Assembly (NCBI RefSeq): GCF_002777255.1
Contig: NZ_CP017634.1
Location: 2,988,903 to 3,052,902 of the forward strand
Direction of reading: 5' to 3'
Length of the DNA stretch: 64,000 nucleotides
Source: Candidatus Formimonas warabiya
Lineage (GTDB): Bacteria > Bacillota > Dehalobacteriia > Dehalobacteriales > Dehalobacteriaceae
Shown: piece after piece, positions 16,853 to 26,058 of the stretch
Position numbering within the stretch: position 1 is the stretch's first letter
Layout of the letters: the number at the start of each line of letters is the position of its first letter
Made by a program: the position numbers and the translations under genes
Notes under the pieces: generated by a model
What the model was told of the DNA's origin: nothing
What the model saw: the letters and a program-made list of their open reading frames with translations, nothing else
The model's database searches: none

Positions 16853-17471
16853 GCTTCATTACGACCCCTTCAACGGTATTTGCCACATCTTCACAGGCAT
16901 CCAAAATATTTTCCAGGTGTTCATAGATTTCCCGCCACTTAATCACATCAAGTATCGGTATGGCCGTATCACTGAACAGCTTCCGGATCGCTTTCCGGTA
17001 GATAGCGTCCACCTCTTCTTCCAACCTGTTTATTTCCACAATCACCGGGAGCAGTTTATGGCCCTTCTTCACTACCTTAAAAGCCTGCATTAATTCAATC
17101 ACCTGCTCCGTACCTTTCAAGACCAAATCGCTCAGGGTTTTTGCCTCCGGAGTGGCCTTATGCACATTAAACATGACAAATCTACTGGCCGTCGCCTCGA
17201 TATAGTCGGCAATATCATCCATCTGCTTCCCAATGGTATAGATATCCTCCCGGTCAATGGGCGTGAGAAAAGTTTTATTCAGTTCTGTAAAAATCTCATG
17301 TAAAGTATGGTCGCATTTCACTTCCGTATCTTTAATCGCTTTTAATTTCTCTTCCGCATGATCCAGATCATACACAAAATCCTTTAACATTTCCGAAGAC
17401 TTATGAATATTTTCGGCAAACAAAATAAATAAATCATAGAACTTATCTTCCTTCGCAGAAAACTTAAACAT
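16845..17471 (-). CDS. DUF47 family (PhoU-like) phosphate transport regulator
   Basis: 208-residue all-helical PhoU-like protein (start MFKFSAKEDKFYDLF; EHLENILDACEDVANTVEGV near the end). Members of this family sit next to Pit transporters and modulate them, as seen here by the 8-base overlap with pit. Promoter lies in the AT-rich 17472-17588 gap. Function beyond this pairing is inferred. Confidence 0.9.
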   Translation of the reverse strand: MFKFSAKEDKFYDLFILFAENIHKSSEMLKDFVYDLDHAEEKLKAIKDTEVKCDHTLHEIFTELNKTFLTPIDREDIYTIGKQMDDIADYIEATASRFVMFNVHKATPEAKTLSDLVLKGTEQVIELMQAFKVVKKGHKLLPVIVEINRLEEEVDAIYRKAIRKLFSDTAIPILDVIKWREIYEHLENILDACEDVANTVEGVVMKHA

Positions 17472-17588
17472 TTATTGCCCCTCCCTAGATTGCACTTTAA
17501 GCCACATATAGCATACTATAATTCACATAAAATTAAAATAAAAAAAATAATTCCATAACAATTTTAAGAAAATTTTCACAAACCTGAT

Positions 17589-18182
17589 TTACGAAATCAA
17601 CAGTCGCCGGGAGACACAAATGCCCAGCATGTACAAAGTTGCTGTAGGCAAATGACAACTGACGTTACCGTCAAATAGGATATTAGCCCGGGCAGGAAAC
17701 CCCTCATCCTTTTCCCACAGCATCAACATCAAAGAAATTTTGGGAAAGACGCCCATTTCAAAAGCCGCATCCCCTCCTTGAACAGGAACACCCCCCAGCT
17801 TCTCTGCCGCTTTCCGAAATAGGTCCAAATTTGCGCCGAATTTCTGTGCTAAGGGCTCAATTGCTTCTTTCATAAATGGGTGATAGTGATGCTGTCCTTC
17901 CGGAAGTTCCAAAAAAGAAAGCCACCTGGCGGGCAGATGGGCGATGCCACAGCTTTCCGCTAGATATTGTAAAATAATCACCTTTTCTTCAAACCATAAA
18001 TCATCCGGTATCATTTCTCCCGTATCCCAGTTGACAGCAAGGGGAATGTTTAGATAATTAAGCTTCAGGAAAGGCGTTTCCCACCTGGAAGAGGACAAAT
18101 CTGCCATCACATGAGGCTTTTTATTGCGGAATTTTTTTAATGAGTCATCAAAAGCATCCTGGTATTGACGTCTTCCATTCAT
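17589..18182 (-). CDS. DUF3786 domain-containing protein
   Basis: 197 residues with the DUF3786 pattern: the conserved VNWDTGEMIP segment, PARWLSFLELPEGQHHY, and LMLMLWEKDEGFPARANILFD. The family is common in anaerobes with corrinoid or C1 enzymes and often sits beside them, but its function is not established. Runs in the same direction as the PPC-domain gene upstream (46 bp away), so they may be cotranscribed. Confidence 0.85.
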   Translation of the reverse strand: MNGRRQYQDAFDDSLKKFRNKKPHVMADLSSSRWETPFLKLNYLNIPLAVNWDTGEMIPDDLWFEEKVIILQYLAESCGIAHLPARWLSFLELPEGQHHYHPFMKEAIEPLAQKFGANLDLFRKAAEKLGGVPVQGGDAAFEMGVFPKISLMLMLWEKDEGFPARANILFDGNVSCHLPTATLYMLGICVSRRLLIS

Positions 18183-18228
18183 TACGGAGCACCCCTTTCT
18201 TTAAATACTAAAACTGCTCGTACTCCTT

Positions 18229-18696
18229 TCACTTCGCATGATTATTGTCATTCTGATTTAAATCCAGCATCACAAATCCCGACTCTTGATCCAAAATCCT
18301 TTCGCCACTGGTTCCATTAATCTCATAGATGACAGCTTCCGCATAACACCAAACAGAGCTCCCTTCCCGCAAACAACCGGCTAGGGTATGTCCCGCCCTG
18401 CCCATGGCCCCATGTATATGAAGAATAGGCCTGCCTTCAGAATTAGGTGCGATCAAACCGGCCGCAAGCATTTCATGAACCCCGTCCATGGGGATCATCA
18501 TCGGCTGAGGAGGCCTTTCCCCGCCATCCTTAGGACCCATCGCCACATCCCCCTTCTCCAGGCAGCCAATTACCGTCACCCATCCGAATTTTATTCCTTT
18601 TTGCTGAGCAAGTTGTTCAATACAGGTAGGGATAACCTCATCATCCTCCAAACGCAAAATAAAAATTCTCCCTATCCTTCCTTCCGAGACCTGCAT
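18229..18696 (-). CDS. PPC domain (DUF296) protein
   Basis: 155 residues forming one PPC/DUF296 domain: FILRLEDDEVIPTCIEQLAQ at the start, then HIHGAMGRAGHTLAGCL, where the histidines match the family's metal-binding cluster. In plants the domain occurs in AT-hook proteins; in bacteria it is a stand-alone trimeric protein of unclear role. The start at 18696 is set by AAGGAGG seven bases upstream; an in-frame start 11 codons earlier has no such site. Confidence 0.88.
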   Translation of the reverse strand: MQVSEGRIGRIFILRLEDDEVIPTCIEQLAQQKGIKFGWVTVIGCLEKGDVAMGPKDGGERPPQPMMIPMDGVHEMLAAGLIAPNSEGRPILHIHGAMGRAGHTLAGCLREGSSVWCYAEAVIYEINGTSGERILDQESGFVMLDLNQNDNNHAK

Positions 18697-19038
18697 AACG
18701 CGCCTCCTTAAGACTGATTCTCCTGTCATAGTATCGCCCTATTAAGCGTTTGGCAAGCCCCTGCCTAAATAATATCAAAGACCTTAGGAGCTTGCTTTGC
18801 CTTTTTGCTCCCAGAAGGCTTAGGGTAACAGTGGACATCAGTAAGTAAGTACATAAAATAATCTTAAGCAGCATGATTTATCTTTATTATCACAAAAAAA
18901 GCAGATCAAAGCGATCTGCCTTTCAACAAAAAATTTTCCCGAATTGAGCTTTGGAGAACCTATTTTACCGTTCCCAGGGGCAACACAGTTTTACCATACA
19001 CTTCATTAATCAACCATGGATTATTATCTTTTCTCCTC
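18697..19038. other. Intergenic region with minus-strand terminator
   Basis: No convincing gene. An open frame at 18641-18874 overlaps the PPC gene and lacks a ribosome-binding site. The only clear element is the terminator at 18894-18919. Confidence 0.5.
18894..18919 (-). terminator. Intrinsic terminator
   Basis: 7-bp stem GCAGATC / GATCTGC (18901-18907 with 18913-18919) and seven Ts on the minus strand (18894-18900). Terminates transcription coming from the stalk-domain remnant region. Confidence 0.8.
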
Positions 19039-19320
19039 TTAATCTTTGACTGGTTTTATGGTAAATTGGGGTAAATCTAGTTTCTTCAGCACTTCAGGAA
19101 TAACAAATAATTTCCATTGGTAAAGGGTATATTCTCCCTTTGAAAGCTCCACTTTTTGACCGCCTAAAGAAAGGCTGTACTTTTGAACAGACCCCATCCG
19201 TAAGTCTTTCGTTTTCTCTATATCAATGCTAATTTTTAGCGGGGCCATTAAAGGTCGGACCGGAATCAATTCCTGGTTGTCTCTAATAAACACGAAAGGA
19301 AGAGAAACTTTTTGTTTTAA
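19039..19320 (-). pseudogene. Remnant of a copper-amine-oxidase-like (stalk) domain protein
   Basis: An open frame without a usable start (a TAG lies at 19321-19323; the first in-frame GTG is at 19293). The translation KVSLPFVFIRDNQELIPVRPL then LMAPLKISIDIEK looks like the end of the stalk-domain repeat (consensus VPLRxxxExLG) seen intact in the neighbouring gene at 19510-20646. About 93 codons, no signal peptide. I read it as the 3' part of a decayed paralogue. A genuine short gene starting at GTG is possible but less likely. Confidence 0.45.
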
Positions 19321-19422
19321 CTAATTATTGTTTTTATTTTTTTATACTAAAATTCTTTGATTAGGTTTGAAAATTTGTTCTATCCCGCATACAAGAAGCT
19401 GTTCATACCTTTTCAGGGCTGT

Positions 19423-19485
19423 GAAAAACAAGGGGACGAGGTACAGCTTTAGCTTAATCATAGTCTAAAGCAGCAACCCGTCCCT
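19423..19485 (-). terminator. Terminator after the stalk-domain gene
   Basis: Imperfect long hairpin with arms GGGACG...CTTTAG and CTAAAG...CGTCCC (19432-19485), followed on the minus strand by TTGTTTTTC. It shares the GGGGACG/CGTCCC core with hairpins elsewhere in the window. Confidence 0.65.
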
Positions 19486-19509
19486 CTGACACTTTCCTTC
19501 ACTCTGCAC

Positions 19510-20646
19510 TTACTGTTGGGAAGTATTGGTTAATGGATATTGATATATTTTATCATCTCTCTGCAAATTGGAATTATTTTTAAAGTAGAGTACATTATTT
19601 TTTGCCTCTATGAACTTGAGATGATCACCATCACCATAGTAAGGAACTTCATTTGTTTCCACATCCTTTTGTTCTAGTTCACTTAAAAGTTCTTTATACA
19701 ACAAAACCTTTTCTTTTGTTTTTAGATTGATTAACATCAAAATCCCTGTCTGGTTAGGTCTGATTAAGACATAATCTTCTTCCATCCATTCTATAAAATA
19801 ATCATCGTCTTGACCACCCAATGCCACCAGATCAAAAGTTTTTTCGATCTCGTTTGTATCATCATTGACTAAATAGGCCTTTTTGCCATCCGTCATCACA
19901 ACATATTCCCGGTAAAATTTTATGTTTTGCTTAAACCAGATATAGTAATGGACCATTGTTCTTTGAGCAATTTTGTTGTCGCTCAGGTAAACGGCGTAAA
20001 CTATGTTGTTATAGCCGGGTTCTCCAAAATTGTCAGTTACAGTCAGGAGTACATTTCCTTTTGGGGTCTGTTCGGCAGACATATATCCCATGCCTATAAT
20101 ACTAAGCTGCAATTGCCCGATTTTTTGGAGCATCGCGGTATTTTTCAAAAGGTACAGATCCCCGCTTTTAGTATTCAGCCAGTATTCGCAATCATTTAAT
20201 GCGCTTTTCAAATAGTTGTGCTCCCGATAGATGGAAACCAACTTAGGTTCTTTTTGCCATTCTACCCTTGCTTCTAGCACTTCAGAAATAAATCGAATTG
20301 GTGCCAAGGTTCTTCCGTTTTTTATCGTTACCGGCATGTCCAGTTTTACTTCCCGGTCACCCTTGTAGACAATTGGGCTGTCGACAAACAATTTTACCGT
20401 ATTGTTTGTATCGATAATTGTTACCATTCTTTTTAATGGATCCCAAGCGGCTTCTTTTCCCAAAGCCTCAACCATAGGCCGAAGGGGGACCAACACGCGG
20501 CCTTGCTCCAACACAGGGGGCACGTCAAAGTTCATACTTTCACCATCCAAAAGCACTTTAACCGGCTGGTCCGCCAGTGCCCCTGCCGGCAAAAGCACTG
20601 TTAGTAGGATTATAACAGCCAGCGCAGCCAAACAGTGTTTATTCAT
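19510..20646 (-). CDS. Secreted stalk-domain (copper amine oxidase N-terminal-like) protein
   Basis: 378 residues. Signal peptide at 1-26 (hydrophobic core LAALAVIILLTVLL, then ALA). Two copies of the stalk-domain motif follow: RVLVPLRPMVEALGKEAAWD and RTLAPIRFISEVLEARVEW (about residues 50-135). The C-terminal 230 residues contain repeated beta-strand-like sequence resembling propeller-type segments; I do not recognise the domain. Such proteins are exported and cell-envelope associated in Clostridia, function unknown. Start chosen at 20646, eight bases after AAGGAGG. It is downstream of the dockerin/cohesin gene on the same strand. Confidence 0.85.
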   Translation of the reverse strand: MNKHCLAALAVIILLTVLLPAGALADQPVKVLLDGESMNFDVPPVLEQGRVLVPLRPMVEALGKEAAWDPLKRMVTIIDTNNTVKLFVDSPIVYKGDREVKLDMPVTIKNGRTLAPIRFISEVLEARVEWQKEPKLVSIYREHNYLKSALNDCEYWLNTKSGDLYLLKNTAMLQKIGQLQLSIIGMGYMSAEQTPKGNVLLTVTDNFGEPGYNNIVYAVYLSDNKIAQRTMVHYYIWFKQNIKFYREYVVMTDGKKAYLVNDDTNEIEKTFDLVALGGQDDDYFIEWMEEDYVLIRPNQTGILMLINLKTKEKVLLYKELLSELEQKDVETNEVPYYGDGDHLKFIEAKNNVLYFKNNSNLQRDDKIYQYPLTNTSQQ

Positions 20647-20708
20647 GAGCAAAACCTCCTTGCAAGAAAAACAATGTTTCTGACTCTTAAAAGATGTTAC
20701 TCAGTAGC

Positions 20709-22475
20709 TTATTTCGGCTCTGTGATAATCTTACCGTTTTCACCGGAAATTGTAGTATCATACCCTTCTACACCATTTACCCTGACTTCAGTTAATGCTA
20801 AATCTGTTTCACCTTCTGCTACAAGTTCAAAGGTAATTCGGGCCAATTCTCCGGTACCGCTAATACCTGTGCCACTAGCAAAGACTAATATAATGTTACC
20901 TTCTGCACAATGATCTAAATTGGCCGCTGTTAAAAATCCCTCCAACAAAGGTCCAAATTCTACGCTCTGAGGAATGGCTATGGAGGGGTCATACACCAAT
21001 TTAAACATACCACCGGCTAACCCGGAAATATTCTCTCCGGTAATAGGCAACTGCACCAAATCTCCCGCCTTTCCTGTTACTTGCCCGGCAACAATACTAC
21101 CGAAAACTGTCGTCTGCTTAGGATCTCCCATTCCTTGTTTCGAGGATGTTTGAACCGGGAATACATCAATTGTTCCGGCCCAATATTGCATAATTAAAGT
21201 AGCATCAGCGGAGGTTATTTCGCTGTCACCATTTACATCTCCAAGCAGCTTTTGCCAGTCCTCAAGAGGTGTTTGCCCTGACTCATATAGTAAAACGTAT
21301 GTTGAATCGACCGGAGAAACTTGACAGTCTCCATTGACGTCCCCATAGTCCGAATAGGGTATTACTCCACATTTGATCCAGACTTTTTCATTTGCCGGGT
21401 CTGTGTAATTAACCAGCACATTCTCACCCTTAAATCCACCGCTATCGGCCGATGAAGTGGTATTATTCGTCATCAGTACTACAGAGCCTAAAGATGTACC
21501 AATTTTTACATTTGCCCATTTCGCGTTACGCAAAAAAGAGCCTGTAGTTAAATCCTGATGATCGAAGGTTTGAGCAATAGACGTTACTCTTTTCACTTGC
21601 ATTCCTACTCCGTCAGACCTAAATTCGTACGATTCCGGAACGTTCACAACCGCGGTATGGTTGGAAGGATTCCCATATTTATCGACACCGGAGACGGCTA
21701 AAGCAAACTGGTTATCACAAGGCGTGTAATATTTAAAATCTACCGTTGTCCCCATTTTAAAGTTTCCCAGGTCTTTAGGTTGTGCCCAACCAACATTAGG
21801 ATTATCATCTGGGTTGGGGTTAATAAACATTCCCCACGTTTCGGAAGTATAATTCAAAAGTAACCCTGCATCCACCTTACCCGCACTCGTGTTAGCGCCT
21901 GAATAAATATGTAATGTATCACCTTTAGCGTTGTCTGTGTTTACAAATGCTTCACCAGAATATTTATCCGGTAAATAAATTTGGGCCGTAAGACAGGAAA
22001 AACCTGTTGTAGAGCTAATTCTACGATAGGGACCGCTTTTAATATTGGGTAATTCATTAGCCGGGTGGTTCCATCCCCATGATGGCGCTGATGTTATGAC
22101 TGCCGGAGCATCTGCATCATCCATTGATATTTCCCCCGTTGTTGCTGACGATATTTCCTTTTCAGGCGTATCGGTTTGGGTCGTGAACCATCTTATCAAT
22201 TTGCCGTCTTTCCCAAGCAGGTCAGAATTTCTTTTTTTGAACTCTTCGATTAATTCCAAACGATTAGCCAGAATAGAACCATCTAGATCAATAAAAAGGA
22301 CATTTTCCCTGTCTTCCTTAGCCAGGTTTTTCATGACGTTTTCCATTTTGATTTGATCCTCAAGGGAAAGCCTGTTATCGATAAAATCGGCTTTTTCTGC
22401 GTCTTTTGCGCCAGCCGGGATGCTCAGCAGAGTGAAGAACACTAAAACCACTAGTAAAAACATTTTTCTTAACAT
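20709..22475 (-). CDS. Secreted protein with dockerin type I and cohesin-like domains
   Basis: 588 residues. Signal peptide LLVVLVFFTLLSIPAGA at the start; an N-terminal unknown region (about 25-370); a dockerin type I pair of Ca-binding repeats (GDVNGDCQVSPVDSTYVLL and GDVNGDSEITSADATLIM, about 385-450); then a cohesin-like beta domain (GKAGDLVQLPITGENISG, ..., ELARITFELVAEGETDLAL). Dockerin and cohesin in one chain would allow self-assembly or multimer scaffolding at the cell surface. The start at 22475 follows GGAGGAGG; an in-frame ATG at 22568 has a poorer site. No catalytic domain is recognisable, so it does not look like a cellulase. Confidence 0.82.
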   Translation of the reverse strand: MLRKMFLLVVLVFFTLLSIPAGAKDAEKADFIDNRLSLEDQIKMENVMKNLAKEDRENVLFIDLDGSILANRLELIEEFKKRNSDLLGKDGKLIRWFTTQTDTPEKEISSATTGEISMDDADAPAVITSAPSWGWNHPANELPNIKSGPYRRISSTTGFSCLTAQIYLPDKYSGEAFVNTDNAKGDTLHIYSGANTSAGKVDAGLLLNYTSETWGMFINPNPDDNPNVGWAQPKDLGNFKMGTTVDFKYYTPCDNQFALAVSGVDKYGNPSNHTAVVNVPESYEFRSDGVGMQVKRVTSIAQTFDHQDLTTGSFLRNAKWANVKIGTSLGSVVLMTNNTTSSADSGGFKGENVLVNYTDPANEKVWIKCGVIPYSDYGDVNGDCQVSPVDSTYVLLYESGQTPLEDWQKLLGDVNGDSEITSADATLIMQYWAGTIDVFPVQTSSKQGMGDPKQTTVFGSIVAGQVTGKAGDLVQLPITGENISGLAGGMFKLVYDPSIAIPQSVEFGPLLEGFLTAANLDHCAEGNIILVFASGTGISGTGELARITFELVAEGETDLALTEVRVNGVEGYDTTISGENGKIITEPK

Positions 22476-23054
22476 TGTGTTTCCTCCTCCAACTATATTT
22501 TTTAGCTTAAAGAAATTGATAATAAAGCTAAGGCATAAAGCAGCTAAAGTACACAGCAGTTTTTTCATGTTTAACCGACCATACCTCTCTTTCTGGCACA
22601 GCCATTTCGCAGCCTCTGGTCACCTCTTCTCAGGTTAATATAGGGTTTTTTATACTGCATTCACTTTTGTTGGTCATATCTTCTGTCCAAACTCTTTTTG
22701 CATTACCCTGCTTTCATCATCCTCACCTCCCCAGGAGATATAACAATCTCTATTTCATAACAGCTTTGCATAAAAACAAAAAAGCACCATTCATTAATGC
22801 TGCCTCCATCTTTGGTCATAATAAGTATTTTTACCTTTTAAAAGAGCTAATTAAATTCTTTATTCGATATATGTAAAATTTTTCCTTCTATTTTACTTAA
22901 ATTTTTTATTATTTTTACATCCAGACTTAGGATTCAGTTATTGACACTTTTGATTATTATCTTGTTTAGCAAGTCCTCTGACTTCCGGTGTTTCGGATAG
23001 TATTAATTTAATCCTCAGTTAACACTTAGTTTAGTTTTTGAGCTATAAAGAAAT

Positions 23055-23078
23055 AAAGCGCGAGGTCGCGCTTTTTGG
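23055..23078 (+). terminator. Terminator-like hairpin in a non-coding region
   Basis: 9-bp stem AAAGCGCGA / TCGCGCTTT (23055-23063 with 23066-23074) with a two-base loop, then TT on the plus strand within CTTTTTGGGG. No plus-strand gene precedes it, so it may be left over from a lost gene. Confidence 0.55.
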
Positions 23079-23179
23079 GGGTTTAGTCGTTGGTTATTGT
23101 AAATTATTATAATGATTGTAATTATATGGAATCATGGTAATTATTCTCCTATCACAACAACTAGTTCAACACACTTTTA

Positions 23180-23388
23180 TCAAGGCCGGAAATTACCACC
23201 TGGGACACTAATACTCCTTTGTCGGTTAATCACTTCAACTCTGGCTTTCACAGCAGATTTTACAGCACCGATCTCTCTGGCCAACAAAACAAAACTTTCC
23301 CCCCATCCCCTTGGCCAGCCTGATTTCGATCAACTCCACCTTACCGCTTTTTACAGCCATATCACAGACTAGAGGAGAGAGGCTTGTC
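23180..23388 (-). pseudogene. Decayed bacterial microcompartment (BMC) shell-protein fragment
   Basis: Minus-strand translation gives MAVKSGKVELIEIRLAKGMG then GK; after a frame change at about 23295 it continues LLAREIGAVKSAVKARVEVI and stops at 23180. Joined, the pattern (VELIEIR...GGK.FVLL..EIGAVKSAVKA) matches the core of a BMC-domain shell protein. A frameshift of one or two bases in a T-rich stretch and the lack of a full-length N-terminus show it is dead. No intact BMC genes are in the window. Assignment is by eye and moderate. Confidence 0.5.
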
Positions 23389-23391
23389 TGC

Positions 23392-23443
23392 TAGAGGTGA
23401 CATTTTGTAACGATAATTGAACTACTTTTAGAGTGACATTTTC
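23392..23443. repeat. Two short repeats resembling IS21-family ends
   Basis: AGAGGTGACATTTT and, 33 bp later, AGAGTGACATTTTC. Multiple spaced copies of TGACATTTT-type sequence are typical of IS21-like termini. No transposase is adjacent, so this would be a scar of a lost element. Weak evidence. Confidence 0.3.
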
Positions 23444-23467
23444 AAAAGTTATTAACATAAGGTACTC

Positions 23468-23797
23468 TTAAAAAAAGGGCCCCAAATATGTAATCAATAT
23501 CACAGCGCCCATCCCGGCGACCACAGAAGCAAGCATGCTCTTGCTAAAGTAGGCTGTTAATACGGTGATAATGGAAGCAATGATAGTTCTGTTGGCCAGG
23601 GAAAAATGGAGTTCCCCCTGATCGATAAAAATTAAAGGCACAATGAGGGCGGTCAATACGGCCGGGGCAATGTACCCCATGAATCTGACCAGTTTTTTTG
23701 GTAAATCCTTTTTTCCGGCCAGAAGCATCAGAGGAAACCTGGTAGCATAGGTTGCCAAGGCTGCGCCGGCGATAATCAGGACTATTTCATGAACCAC
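23468..23797 (-). CDS. azlD: AzlD-type branched-chain amino acid transport subunit
   Basis: 109-residue membrane protein with four hydrophobic helices and the AzlD signature ATYATRFPLML near residues 15-25. It pairs with AzlC to form an exporter of branched-chain amino acids (or their analogues). Its start overlaps the azlC stop by 11 bases. Confidence 0.88.
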   Translation of the reverse strand: MVHEIVLIIAGAALATYATRFPLMLLAGKKDLPKKLVRFMGYIAPAVLTALIVPLIFIDQGELHFSLANRTIIASIITVLTAYFSKSMLASVVAGMGAVILITYLGPFF

Positions 23798-24515
23798 TTT
23801 TTGCCACCTCCCGGCAGGTAGAACTTAGCCTTTTCTCTCGGAATGTCTCGGCCAGGTATCCGGCTATGCTGGCTCCTAAAGCGGCAATGAGGATATACCA
23901 TTTGCCCGGGATGAAAAGACAACCCAGGACAGACAAAAATGACGCTACGATCACCGTAACCACGACGGGAAAATCTTTCACCATGGGCACCAGCATGCCG
24001 ATAAAAGCTGCCACAAAGGCGAAATCAAAAGCATAACTCCATTGGAGGGGAATGATATTTCCCCCGAAGTAGCCGGCCAAACCTGCCCCGCCCCAAAACA
24101 GATAAATATTGAAACCGCTCCCCAAGAAGTACCAGGGGGAAGGAGGATTATTCTGAAAATAGGTATAAGATACGGCATAACTTTCATCCGTCAAAAAGAA
24201 AGCATTCAACAGTTTGATGCGGTGGGAAATTCCCTTTAAATACGGGGACACGGAAGCTGCCATGAGATAGTGCCGAAGATTAATAATAAAAACGGTAAAT
24301 ATCACGGAGATTGGGTTGCATCCCTGGGCAATCATTTGCACAGCTGCTATCTGGGAGGCTCCGGCGAAAACCAAAAGGGACATGGCCGCCACTGTCCATG
24401 CGGAAAGCCCGGTTTTCTGACTTAATACGCCATAAACGACCCCATACAGGGCCACACTGATGCCAACCGGTAGAGTGTCTACAAATCCTTTTATGAATTC
24501 AGGTCCTTTTTTCAT
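23787..24515 (-). CDS. azlC: AzlC family amino acid exporter subunit
   Basis: About 242 residues, polytopic; motifs GFVDTLPVGISVALYGVVYG at the N-terminus, SLLVFAGASQIAAVQMI and INLRHYLMAAS are those of AzlC. Start at 24515 follows AAAGGAGAG by five bases; the longer frame to 24551 would overlap the mocR stop. It lies 28 bp after the MocR regulator, suggesting that the regulator controls this exporter as part of one transcript. Confidence 0.88.
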   Translation of the reverse strand: MKKGPEFIKGFVDTLPVGISVALYGVVYGVLSQKTGLSAWTVAAMSLLVFAGASQIAAVQMIAQGCNPISVIFTVFIINLRHYLMAASVSPYLKGISHRIKLLNAFFLTDESYAVSYTYFQNNPPSPWYFLGSGFNIYLFWGGAGLAGYFGGNIIPLQWSYAFDFAFVAAFIGMLVPMVKDFPVVVTVIVASFLSVLGCLFIPGKWYILIAALGASIAGYLAETFREKRLSSTCREVAKSGS

Positions 24516-24543
24516 TACGTCTCTCCTTTCCCGGATCCGTCTG

Positions 24544-26058
24544 CTAGACAATAGGTTTCATCTGGTTCTTGATTCCCTTTCTTTTTGTTTTGTTTTCCTG
24601 CAAAGTTTCGTTCAGGGCGGATATGAATTGTTTCACCCCGGCTCTGATTTTTTCCGGTTTGGAAAAAGTGAAATTAAGCCGGATATAATTTCCCGGGGGT
24701 GATCCGGTGAAAAAAACGTCTCCCGGCACAAAAGCCACACCCCGGTCCGCACATTTTGTCAACAATTTGGATAGCACTGTGTTCTCCGGCAGCCGGCACC
24801 ACAAATAATATCCCCCTTTCGGTTCATTCCAATAGGTTTCAGGCGGCGCCCACCTTGTTAATTCTTCCAGCATCACATTGCGGCGCAAAGCATACTCCCG
24901 GCGCACTTGGTCCAGGTGCCGGTCCAGCAATCCTTCCTTTAAAAACGCATCAATCAAGTATTGGGCCAAACTGTTCGGATGCAGGTCTACCATTTGTTTG
25001 ATCAGGGCAAGTTTATGCACCACCGGAGGAGGGGCTGCCAGCCACCCTACCCGCAGCCCGGGAAAAAGCATTTTGGAGAACGTGCTGAGATAGATGACAT
25101 AACCCCGGGTATCCAGGGCCTTCAGAGAAGGCAACCCCTGGTCTTCATACCGAAGTTCTCCGTAAGGATCATCTTCCAGAACAGGGACCTGGTATTTATA
25201 GGCCAGCTCCAAAAGCCGGCCTCTCCTTTGCAAACTCATCACAGCACCTGATGGGTTTTGAAAGGTGGGCAGCGTATAGATAAACTTAGGCTTGTATTTG
25301 ATGAGCATAGGCTCCAACAATTCCACCTGCATGCCGTTTTGATCCACAGGGATTTCCCTTACTCTGGCTCCCGCAGCCTGAAAGGCCTGAATAGCAGAGA
25401 AAAAGGAGGGCTCTTCCACGATTACCGCATCTCCGGGGTCGAGAAAGGCCCGGACCAACAGGTCCAGCCCCTGCTGAGATCCGGAAAGAATCAGGATCTC
25501 TTCCGGAGATAGGGATACCCCCCGGGCACCCATAAATGTGCTGATGGATTCTCTAAAAAAATAGCAACCCTCAGTGGGCGTATGCAGAAAAGCCGCGGGA
25601 CCATAGCTTTGGGTCACCCGGCGATAGATTTTCTGAAAAATCTCCAAAGGAAACAACTCCGGGGCTGCCATACCCGCCGCAAAAGAAATCACATTTTCCC
25701 GGCCGACGATCTCCATTAAGTCCCGGAGCAGAGGCTCTTTGATCGAAGCAACATAACCGCTGAATAACTGATGCCAGGGCAAGGCAGCCGGGGAAGAAAA
25801 TGAAAAGGGCTCGGGGGGTTTGGGGGAAAGCACCACTGTCCCCTGCCCAATATGGGAATCGATCAAGGCATCTGCTTTTAATTCCCTGTACGCATTTAAC
25901 ACCGTACTGCGATTAATGCCCAGCATCTCTGCCAGTTTACGCTCCGGGGGAAGACGAAACCCGGGAGGCAGGAGACCCGAGAGCACCTGATCCTTGATTT
26001 GATTTCTGATTTGCAGATATACAGGAACGGAACTGCCTTTGTCAATGGAAATCTTCAT
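24544..26058 (-). CDS. MocR/PdxR-type GntR regulator with aminotransferase domain
   Basis: 504 residues. N-terminal GntR winged helix (about 10-75; RKLAEMLGINRSTVLNAYRE), then a fold-type I aminotransferase-like domain with the PLP lysine in STFSKMLFPGLRVGW (about residue 325). MocR proteins sense PLP or amino acids and activate or repress adjacent genes. Here azlC-azlD follow directly, so amino-acid export is the likely target. CCAATTG direct repeats at about 26157-26190, upstream of the gene, are candidate binding sites. Confidence 0.92.
   Translation of the reverse strand: MKISIDKGSSVPVYLQIRNQIKDQVLSGLLPPGFRLPPERKLAEMLGINRSTVLNAYRELKADALIDSHIGQGTVVLSPKPPEPFSFSSPAALPWHQLFSGYVASIKEPLLRDLMEIVGRENVISFAAGMAAPELFPLEIFQKIYRRVTQSYGPAAFLHTPTEGCYFFRESISTFMGARGVSLSPEEILILSGSQQGLDLLVRAFLDPGDAVIVEEPSFFSAIQAFQAAGARVREIPVDQNGMQVELLEPMLIKYKPKFIYTLPTFQNPSGAVMSLQRRGRLLELAYKYQVPVLEDDPYGELRYEDQGLPSLKALDTRGYVIYLSTFSKMLFPGLRVGWLAAPPPVVHKLALIKQMVDLHPNSLAQYLIDAFLKEGLLDRHLDQVRREYALRRNVMLEELTRWAPPETYWNEPKGGYYLWCRLPENTVLSKLLTKCADRGVAFVPGDVFFTGSPPGNYIRLNFTFSKPEKIRAGVKQFISALNETLQENKTKRKGIKNQMKPIV

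Larger units (their letters stand above)
22476..23467. other. Long non-coding region with relics
   Basis: About 990 bp without an intact gene. It holds a decayed microcompartment-shell gene (23180-23388, minus), a hairpin/T-run (23055-23078) and two short TGACATTTT repeats (23392-23443) like the ends of IS21-type elements. The part 22569-22900 has no feature I can name. Confidence 0.5.

Noticed and set aside
18641-18874. Minus-strand ORF of 77 residues
   Set aside because: Overlaps the PPC gene in another frame, no family resemblance and no ribosome-binding site.
23112-23372. Plus-strand ORF of 86 residues
   Set aside because: Antisense to the BMC-like relic and low-complexity; not a recognisable protein.
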